From Mesorhizobium sp. M2A.F.Ca.ET.046.03.2.1 (GTDB taxonomy: Bacteria > Pseudomonadota > Alphaproteobacteria > Rhizobiales > Rhizobiaceae): 64,000 bases of DNA. The notes under the pieces were generated by a model, which was not told the origin of the DNA, ran no database searches, and worked only from the letters and a program-made list of their open reading frames with translations. A program made the translations under genes and the position numbers. Below are positions 58,093 to 64,000 of the stretch, in pieces (position 1 is the first letter of the stretch; each line of letters opens with the position of its first letter). The stretch lies in the NCBI RefSeq assembly GCF_003952425.1, contig NZ_CP034449.1, positions 7,304,001 through 7,368,000 on the forward strand, given 5' to 3'.

Positions 58093-59412
58093 ATGTCCGC
58101 GCCAAGCCTCAGCTTCCACGACCGCCCGCGCACCGATTTCCGGCGCACGGCCTTTGCCGGCTACGCGGCGATCGCGCTTCTTGCCGGCGGCTTCGGCACT
58201 TGGGCAGCGAGCGCGCCGCTGGCGGGCGCGGTGATCACGCAAGGCACGATCGCGGCGACCGGCGGCAACATCCTGATCCAGCATCGCGAGGGCGGCATCA
58301 TCAGGCAATTGCTTGTGCATGAAGGCGACCGCGTGCGCGAAGGCCAGGAACTCATCCTGCTCGACCGGACCGCCCCGGAGGCCGATCTCAACCGGCTAAC
58401 GAGGCAGTGGATCGCGCTCAAGGCGAATGCCGCGCGGCTGGAGGCCGAGCGCGACGGGCTGGACCGGCTGGCGCCGATCAGCGAGCCCGCGCCGGCGCCG
58501 TTCCAGCCGGAGTTCCAGAACCTGATCCGCGAACAGCAGAAGGAGTTCGACGCAAGGCTTGCGCGCTTCCGCTCGGAGCAGTCGATCCTGGCGCAGCGGG
58601 TCGCCATGCATCGCGAGTCGGTCAAGGGCCTGAACGCGCAGAAGGCGGCCATCGAGCAGCAGACCGAGGTGGTGAAGAAGGAACTCGGTATCAAGACCGA
58701 CCTTCTCAGCAAGGGCCTGACCAACCGCACCGAATATTCGCAGCTGCTGCGCTCGGAGGCCGACCTTGTCGGCCAGGCCGGCGCGCTGGCGGCGTACCTT
58801 GCCTCCGCCAACACGCAGATCGCGGAGGCCGAAGCGCAGACCGAGCGCGCCACCACGCAGCGCGTCGAGGAGGCGCTGACCAAGCTCGACGACGTGCGCA
58901 CCAACCTTGCCGACATCGACGAGCAGATGCGCGCGGCGCAAGCCGTGCTGAAGCGCACGACGATCACCGCGCCGGCGGCGGGCATCGTCGTGTCCTCCAC
59001 CTATAATTCGCAAGGCAGCGTGGTCGCGCCCGGCGAGAAGATCATGGAGATCCTGCCCACGTCATCGGGTCTGGTGGTGGACGCAAAGCTCAGGCCGAGG
59101 GACATCGACCAGGTGCATGTCGGCCAGAAGGCGAAGCTCAGGCTGTCGGCGCTCAACACGCGGCTCACGCCAGAGGTGCCGGCCACGGTGAGCGAGATCT
59201 CAGCCGACCGGCTGATCGACGACACCACCCACGAGCCCTATTTCCGCGCCAGGCTGAAGATCGCCGATGCCTTGCCGCCCGGCGTGAAGAGAGAACAGCT
59301 TTATCCCGGCGCCCCGGTCGATACCTTCATCAGCACTGGCGACCGGACCTTCTTCGAATATCTGGTGCGGCCGATGATGGATTCGTTCGCAAGGGCGTTT
59401 GCGGAAAGGTAG
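58093..59412 (+). CDS. HlyD-family membrane-fusion protein (PrsE-like)
   Basis: 439 residues. One N-terminal helix (AGYAAIALLAGGFGTWAASA) anchors it in the inner membrane. A lipoyl-like hairpin and a long coiled coil (AEAQTERATTQRVEEALTKL) span the periplasm, and the AprE-type beta domain is at the end (SSTYNSQGSVVAPGEKIMEI). It should bridge the ABC transporter to an outer-membrane TolC channel, which is not in this window. Same operon as the glycanase. Confidence 0.9.
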   Translation: MSAPSLSFHDRPRTDFRRTAFAGYAAIALLAGGFGTWAASAPLAGAVITQGTIAATGGNILIQHREGGIIRQLLVHEGDRVREGQELILLDRTAPEADLNRLTRQWIALKANAARLEAERDGLDRLAPISEPAPAPFQPEFQNLIREQQKEFDARLARFRSEQSILAQRVAMHRESVKGLNAQKAAIEQQTEVVKKELGIKTDLLSKGLTNRTEYSQLLRSEADLVGQAGALAAYLASANTQIAEAEAQTERATTQRVEEALTKLDDVRTNLADIDEQMRAAQAVLKRTTITAPAAGIVVSSTYNSQGSVVAPGEKIMEILPTSSGLVVDAKLRPRDIDQVHVGQKAKLRLSALNTRLTPEVPATVSEISADRLIDDTTHEPYFRARLKIADALPPGVKREQLYPGAPVDTFISTGDRTFFEYLVRPMMDSFARAFAER

Positions 59413-59510
59413 GGGCGGAGGGCAGTTACCGGCGGCCGTTGCGGTGAGCGGCAGGCCTATGGCCAGGCGCCGGGTAGTTGCCCTCGGGGCATCGGCGTTG
59501 GGCAGACGGC

Positions 59511-59723
59511 TTACTCCAGAAACATCAAGGCCGTGGCCAGGAATCCCATCCCGAAGCAAGACGCCATCGAATAGGCGATCATCCCGGCAGCCACATAGTC
59601 GCCCGCGCCCGACGACAGATGGCTGCCGAGTGTGCCGAAAGCCAGGAGCCAGCACGCCACGGCCAACCCGATGATCGCCCCGATGGCGAGGTTCTTGATA
59701 ACAAAGAGCACCAGTGGAGGCAT
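59511..59723 (-). CDS. Small two-helix membrane protein (70 aa)
   Basis: From ATG 59723 with GGGAG eight bases upstream. Helices PLVLFVIKNLAIGAIIGLAV and YVAAGMIAYSMASCFGMGFL flank a Gly-rich loop. No family recognised. It is convergent with the type I secretion operon. Confidence 0.55.
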   Translation of the reverse strand: MPPLVLFVIKNLAIGAIIGLAVACWLLAFGTLGSHLSSGAGDYVAAGMIAYSMASCFGMGFLATALMFLE

Positions 59724-60182
59724 GAGCGCGGCTCCCAAAGAGCATTTCGCGGCGGCCCACGGCTTGCGGCCTCGTGAGCCGGCTGCTGTCACTCAACGCC
59801 GGGACAGGCATCTGGTTGCTCCTCCCGTCTGTTTTCGCTGCTGAACCGGTTCTAGGGGCGGCTTGCCTGCCGGCATGGGTTTCGGCGATACGCGAGGGTG
59901 CGAACCGCCAGCCTCATTGCCGATGTCCGCCCGTGTCTTCGTTTGCGGGCCCGCAAAGCCACCCCTCGATCCGGTCGCGGGCCGCAGGCCCCGCGAAGAC
60001 GAAGCGATCGCGCCAGGCTTCGAGGCGGACGTGCTCCGTGCCAAGAACGATATTTCAAACTGAGAAATCGCCAGATTCCACGGCAGTTTCGACGCCCGCT
60101 CCAACGCTGGCTCCCCCGGTCGTCAGCGACAGTCCTGCCATCGCCGACGCGAAATGGTCGCGCCGCAAAAATGGAGACGACG
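59724..60182. other. Intergenic region, nothing recognised
   Basis: About 460 bases without a convincing gene, including the promoter region of the DUF1127 gene. Confidence 0.4.
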
Positions 60183-60431
60183 ATGACGAGTTTGGAGCAT
60201 ACCGCCTATGAAACCGGCCGGTCGGGCGTCGGCCCGATCGGCTTTGCCAGCCGGGCGCTGCGGCTTTTCTATCATGCGATGAGGATGCGCAGCGACCGCG
60301 CCGCCTTGCATGCCATGCCTGACTATCTGCTCAAGGACATGGGCATCACGCGTTCGGGAATCGACTACTACACCTCGACGGGCCGCGCTGCCTCCGGCAC
60401 CGGCGGGATGGACATCCGCACCATCGGCTAA
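60183..60431 (+). CDS. DUF1127 protein (YjiS-like, long form)
   Basis: 82 residues from ATG 60183 (GGAGACG upstream). ALHAMPDYLLKDMGITRSGI is the DUF1127 motif, at residues 40-59. The N-terminal helix (GFASRALRLFYHAMRMRSDR) is basic and amphipathic. Small DUF1127 proteins in alphaproteobacteria can affect RNA turnover or carbon metabolism; the role here is unknown. A strong terminator follows. Confidence 0.85.
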   Translation: MTSLEHTAYETGRSGVGPIGFASRALRLFYHAMRMRSDRAALHAMPDYLLKDMGITRSGIDYYTSTGRAASGTGGMDIRTIG

Positions 60432-60467
60432 CCGCCAATAGCGATCGCGGCCACGCCGTCGACAAGC

Positions 60468-60497
60468 CCCGGGCGCTTCCCAACGCCCGGGGTTTTG
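60468..60497 (+). terminator. Rho-independent terminator
   Basis: CCCCGGGCG-CTTCCCAA-CGCCCGGGG followed by TTTT, 37 bases after the DUF1127 stop. Confidence 0.85.
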
Positions 60498-60675
60498 CGT
60501 TCCGGCGCATCGGCTCAAGCGGTGAGCCACCTCGTTTCAAACGATACGTCCATGCCAATTTCCACGGTGCGCGTATGAAAAATTCCACGGTCGCATCCAC
60601 TCTCGTTCAAACGCTCCAACGGCAAACAGAGGCCGTCACGGCAACCAAGCCGCAAAGCAACCTTTGGAGATGATG

Positions 60676-61254
60676 ATGCAACCCAACACCAAACCTGCAC
60701 GGCTTCCTCTCAATGGCGTCGACACGCCGAACCTGATGGCGACGATCAATTTCGTCGCCGGGCAGCCGGAGCTCGCCAAGTTCCAGTTCCGCGCCCACAA
60801 TGAGTGGATCGAGGGCACGCACAGCAAGACCGTCATGCATGGCTTCTTCGGCGCTGGCAACGAGCAGAAGCACGAGAAGCCGCATTATGCCGACGCCGAC
60901 CATCCGGCGATTCTGTGCGGCGCCGACAATGCGCCGACCCCGGTCGAGTGGCTTCTGCACGGGCTGGCTGGCTGCCTGATGGCCGGCGTCGCCAACATCG
61001 CCGCCGCGCGCGGCATTAAGCTCACCAAGGTAAAGTGCTCGGTGGACGGCGACATCGACCTGCGCGGCATCCTCGGCATCTCCGATGAGGTCCGCAACGG
61101 CTTCCAGAACATCCATGTGTCGTTCGAGATCGAAGGCGACGCGCCGGCCGAAAAGCTCCAGCAGCTGGTCGAGCAGTCGCGTGCCCGTTCGGCCGTCTTC
61201 GACGTGCTGACCAAGGGCGTGCCGGTCACCGTCGGCATCAAGACCATCCAGTAA
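60676..61254 (+). CDS. OsmC-family protein
   Basis: 192 residues from ATG 60676, the third of three ATG codons, six bases after GGAG. The family segment TPVEWLLHGLAGCLMAGVAN holds one redox Cys, and a second Cys follows in VKCSVDGDIDLRG, matching the Cys pair of OsmC/Ohr organic-hydroperoxide enzymes. The long N-terminal extension (residues 1-70) is typical of the alphaproteobacterial subgroup. A detoxification role is likely. Confidence 0.88.
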   Translation: MQPNTKPARLPLNGVDTPNLMATINFVAGQPELAKFQFRAHNEWIEGTHSKTVMHGFFGAGNEQKHEKPHYADADHPAILCGADNAPTPVEWLLHGLAGCLMAGVANIAAARGIKLTKVKCSVDGDIDLRGILGISDEVRNGFQNIHVSFEIEGDAPAEKLQQLVEQSRARSAVFDVLTKGVPVTVGIKTIQ

Positions 61255-61314
61255 ACCGACAGGCGGTCCGGAACCGGTCCGGGCCGCTTCCCTCTCCTCG
61301 GACGGAACTGAACC

Positions 61315-62538
61315 ATGAGACGCGCGGTCGTCATCATCGGCGCGGGCCAGGCCGGCCTTGCGCTCAGCCATTGCCTCAGCCAGGCCGGCATCGACCATGC
61401 CGTGCTGGAGCGCGGGCGCATCGGCGAGCGCTGGCGCTCGCAGAGCTGGCGCTCGCTTCGGCTGCTCACGCCGAACTGGCTGAATGCGCTCCCCGGCTCG
61501 CCCTACAAGGGCGGCGATCCGGACGGCTTCATGAGCAAAGGGGCGTTCGTGGAAAGCCTGGAGCGCTACGCCTGGCAATGGCATGCGCCCGTCGAGACCA
61601 ATGTCGAGGTCATCGCCGCCAAGCGGACCAGCGACGGCTTTGGCCTGCGCACCAGCGCCGGCGACTGGTCGGCCCGTGCGGTCGTCGTGGCGACGGGGCA
61701 TTGCGACCGGCCGGTCATCCCGTTTGGGGCCGAAACCATTCGCGGACCGCTGAGTATCCACGCTTCGCATTATCGCTCGCCCGACGAGCTGCCAGGCGGC
61801 GGCGTGCTGGTCGTCGGCGCATCATCCTCCGGCGTGCAGATCGCCGACGAGCTCGCCCGTGCCGGGCGCCGCGTGGTGCTTTCGGTCGGCAAGCATACGC
61901 GGCTGCCCAGAACATGGCGCGGCCACGACATCTTCTTCTGGCTCTGCGCGATGGGTCTGATGGCGCAGCGCCCCGAAGACCTCGCCAATCCTGAAGGCGC
62001 CCGGCGCCAGCCATCGCTGCAGCTCGCCGGCCGGCCCGACAGGGCCGATGTCGATCTCGCCACGCTGCAGGCGCTCGGCGTGGAACTGACCGGGCGGGTG
62101 CGCGGCGTCGGCGACCGCGAGATCGGCTTCGCCGGCGATGTTGGGGCGCATATCGCGGCAGCCGAAGCCAAGCAGGCGCGCCTGCTCGGCCAGATCGACC
62201 GGTTCGCGGGTGTGGCGACACCATACCGGCCCGAGCCGGTGGTGATGCCGGCAGCCTCCGCGGAGCGGCTTTCGCTGACCGACGGATCGATCCGAACCAT
62301 CATCTGGGCGACCGGCTATGCGCGCTCGTTCGGCTGGCTGGAGCCGCTGGCGCTCGGCGGCGATGGCGAGCTCGCGCATCAGGGCGGCGTCACCAGCGTG
62401 CCCGGCCTCTACGCGCTCGGCTTCCGCTTCCTGCGCAAGCGCGATTCCAACTTCATCGGCGGCGTCGGGGCGGATGCCGAGGCGATCGCCTCCGAAATCT
62501 CCCGTCATCTCGGCCGAAACGGCCGCAAGGCCGCCTGA
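61315..62538 (+). CDS. FAD-dependent monooxygenase-like protein
   Basis: 407 residues. The FAD-binding GAGQAGLALS is at residues 9-18, the NADPH-binding VVGASSSGVQIADELA near 165, and IIWATGYARSF near 330, the order found in flavin-containing monooxygenases/YhiN-CzcO-like proteins. NADPH-dependent hydroxylation of an unknown substrate is expected. It is 11 bases before a second flavoprotein and close to a MaoC-like gene, suggesting one pathway. Confidence 0.85.
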   Translation: MRRAVVIIGAGQAGLALSHCLSQAGIDHAVLERGRIGERWRSQSWRSLRLLTPNWLNALPGSPYKGGDPDGFMSKGAFVESLERYAWQWHAPVETNVEVIAAKRTSDGFGLRTSAGDWSARAVVVATGHCDRPVIPFGAETIRGPLSIHASHYRSPDELPGGGVLVVGASSSGVQIADELARAGRRVVLSVGKHTRLPRTWRGHDIFFWLCAMGLMAQRPEDLANPEGARRQPSLQLAGRPDRADVDLATLQALGVELTGRVRGVGDREIGFAGDVGAHIAAAEAKQARLLGQIDRFAGVATPYRPEPVVMPAASAERLSLTDGSIRTIIWATGYARSFGWLEPLALGGDGELAHQGGVTSVPGLYALGFRFLRKRDSNFIGGVGADAEAIASEISRHLGRNGRKAA

Positions 62539-62549
62539 GGACGACGACC

Positions 62550-63845
62550 ATGGCAATCAATCCCATCTCCCTCATGACCTCCCCCAGGCGCGGCCATTAC
62601 GATGCGATCGTCGTTGGCGCTCGTTGCGCGGGCGCCGCGACCGCGATGCTGCTCGCCCGCGCGGGCCTCAATGTGCTGGCGATCGACCGCAAGCCCTATG
62701 GCTCGGACACGCTGTCGACACATGCGCTGATGCGGCCAGCGGTGCTGCAATTGTGGCGCTGGGGCCTGCTCGAGCCGTTGCTCAAGGCCGGGACGCCGCT
62801 GATCGAGACGACGACGTTCCACTATGGCGACGACGAGATCACCATCCCGCTTGCCTCCGGTTCGGACCTACCCGGCCTGATCGCGCCGCGGCGCACGGTG
62901 CTCGACCGCATCCTGGTCGACGCGGCGCGCAAGGCTGGCGCGGAGATCCTGCACGAAGTCGCGGTCGGCGATCTCTTCGCCGACACACGCGGGCGGGTGC
63001 GCGGCGTCGACATCCGCGCTGCCGGCCGCGCATCGCTCCGGGTCAGCGCCGATATCGTGGTCGGCGCCGACGGCATCGGCTCGCTGGTGGCAAAATGCGT
63101 CGACGCCCAGCCCTTGCGGCGCGGCGCGGTGTCCGCCGCCCATGTCTATGGCTATGCGCCCGTCGAGCCGGGCGCCGGCTATCACTGGTACTTCCGCGAC
63201 GGGATCGCCGGCTCCTTCATCCCGACCAATGACGGCCTCGCCTGCATTGTCGCATCGGCGCCGACCGGCCTGTTCGACCAGCGCTTCCGCCTCGGCCATG
63301 CGCGTGCCCGCATGGATGTGCTCGAAGCGCTTGCGCCGGCTCTTGCCGCACAGGCGGCCCTGGCGCCGAAGGATGCGCGCCTGCAGGCGTTCCGCGGCGT
63401 GCCGGGCTATATCCGCCAGGCGCACGGCCCCGGCTGGGCGCTGGTGGGTGACGCCGGCTTCTTCCGCGACCCGATCACCTCGCACGGCATTTCCGATGCG
63501 CTGCGCGACGCCGAAACTCTGGCGCGGGCCATCCTCGATGGCTCGGAGGCGGCATTCGCGATCTGGCAGCAGCAGCGCGACCTGATCGCCAACCAGATCC
63601 TGGATACCACCGACGCGATCGCCGGCTTCGACTGGACGCTCGACGATCTCGGCGAGCGGCATCGCCGCTTCAGCGGCGTGCTGAAGGCAGAGGTGCAGGC
63701 GCTGGCAGGCCAGCCCATGCCTGGCCGTCGGGCACCCTTCCCTGCATCGCGGCCGACGGCGCATCTGGCGCCGGCCAATCAGGACGAGCCGCCGGCTTCG
63801 GCCGGCTCGAATCTCAATCGCAACCGAACCGGAGCAAGGCCATGA
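62550..63845 (+). CDS. FAD-dependent oxidoreductase (geranylgeranyl-reductase-like)
   Basis: 431 residues. VVGARCAGAATAMLLARAGL (residues 21-40) is the FAD Rossmann motif with a Cys as in the GGR-like group; APRRTVLDRILVDAARKAGA and ADIVVGADGIGSLVAKCVDA follow. GWALVGDAGFFRDPITSHGI is the second FAD motif. The end is a disordered Pro/Ala-rich tail. It could reduce or oxidise a lipid or polyketide double bond; the substrate is unknown. The stop overlaps the next start (ATGA), so these genes are one transcript. Confidence 0.85.
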   Translation: MAINPISLMTSPRRGHYDAIVVGARCAGAATAMLLARAGLNVLAIDRKPYGSDTLSTHALMRPAVLQLWRWGLLEPLLKAGTPLIETTTFHYGDDEITIPLASGSDLPGLIAPRRTVLDRILVDAARKAGAEILHEVAVGDLFADTRGRVRGVDIRAAGRASLRVSADIVVGADGIGSLVAKCVDAQPLRRGAVSAAHVYGYAPVEPGAGYHWYFRDGIAGSFIPTNDGLACIVASAPTGLFDQRFRLGHARARMDVLEALAPALAAQAALAPKDARLQAFRGVPGYIRQAHGPGWALVGDAGFFRDPITSHGISDALRDAETLARAILDGSEAAFAIWQQQRDLIANQILDTTDAIAGFDWTLDDLGERHRRFSGVLKAEVQALAGQPMPGRRAPFPASRPTAHLAPANQDEPPASAGSNLNRNRTGARP

Positions 63846-64000
63846 CTGTGCATGTGATGAAGGACGGCTGGGTCGGCGTCACCAAGGGTCGGCCAAAGGT
63901 GGGCGCCTTTGCCGAGCGCTCGCGGCGCAGCCAACCGCAGGATATCGACGCCTTCGCCGAGATGACCGGCGACCGTAACCCATTGCATTACGACAAGGCA
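63842..64000 (+). CDS. MaoC-like dehydratase, N-terminal fragment (cut by window end)
   Basis: 53 residues are visible. RRSQPQDIDAFAEMTGDRNP, then LHYD is the hot-dog motif of MaoC-type enoyl hydratases (Asp-His pair). The ATG overlaps the stop of the preceding flavoprotein. A hydratase and two flavoproteins together suggest acyl-chain modification. Confidence 0.8.
   Translation, partial: MTVHVMKDGWVGVTKGRPKVGAFAERSRRSQPQDIDAFAEMTGDRNPLHYDKA

Overview
The window is chromosomal DNA of a GC-rich alphaproteobacterium of the Rhizobiales, most likely Mesorhizobium or a close relative. The signs are a GcrA-type regulator, families typical of rhizobia (DUF1236, DUF982, DUF1127, DUF2934, an exopolysaccharide-repressor-like protein), promoters of the EcfG/RpoE2 general stress type (GGAAC, 16-17 bases, CGTT or a relative), a GTTC-N7-GTTC LexA box, and several families of short palindromic repeats. 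I see no rRNA, tRNA, intact insertion sequence or CRISPR array.

1-12.4 kb: a divergent MFS/LysR pair around a perfect inverted repeat; small stress-type genes; two decayed or frameshifted genes (an OafA-like acyltransferase and a small exported protein); a cupin; an orphan RiPP-precursor-like mini-ORF divergent from a presumed sigma-54-driven small RNA; a frameshifted AI-2E transporter; two secreted His/Tyr-rich proteins behind EcfG-type promoters; a DUF763 protein; and an AT-rich orphan gene. 12.4-16.6 kb: a cryptic prophage immunity and early region with a self-cleaving S24 repressor, a divergent Cro-like protein, operators between them, a GcrA homologue carrying an in-frame repeat insertion, and a replication-type protein. 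16.7-21.8 kb: a giant exported protein with 33 TPR units and its partner gene.

21.9-25.5 kb: a thiamine-precursor uptake operon (ykoF-like, thiX-, thiZ- and thiY-like) under a TPP riboswitch. 25.5-27.2 kb: a nucleotidyltransferase-fold gene behind two matched palindromes, then a small gene whose promoter carries near-copies of the prophage operators. 27.4-37.4 kb: small envelope and stress genes, including two short proteins with a YadA-type anchor, three DUF1236 genes, DUF982, DUF2934, a J-domain protein and secreted low-complexity proteins. Many have EcfG-type promoters, two pairs of them divergent. 37.6-41.9 kb: TadE/TadG-type pseudopilus genes with a truncated duplicate, and a TadG paralogue on the other strand.

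43.3-49.5 kb: a decayed accessory island with a frameshifted P4-type integrase, ParB, HxlR, carboxymuconolactone decarboxylase and MFS fragments, and intact LysR, NAD(P)H oxidoreductase, epoxide hydrolase and GNAT genes. 49.7-54.4 kb: SOS-controlled dinB, a patatin, an SDR without the usual catalytic Tyr/Lys, and an AHSA1-type protein. 54.9-59.4 kb: a secreted GH16 glycanase with RTX-like repeats, followed by the ABC and membrane-fusion proteins of a type I secretion system, probably its exporter. 59.5-64 kb: small genes, an OsmC protein and a run of two flavoproteins plus a MaoC-like dehydratase cut off by the window end.

The least ordinary signals are the prophage-type operators reused about 11 kb away, the sigma-54 small RNA facing a RiPP-like ORF, the twin palindromes before the nucleotidyltransferase-fold gene, the dense set of general-stress promoters, and dispersed repeats that have entered coding sequence.
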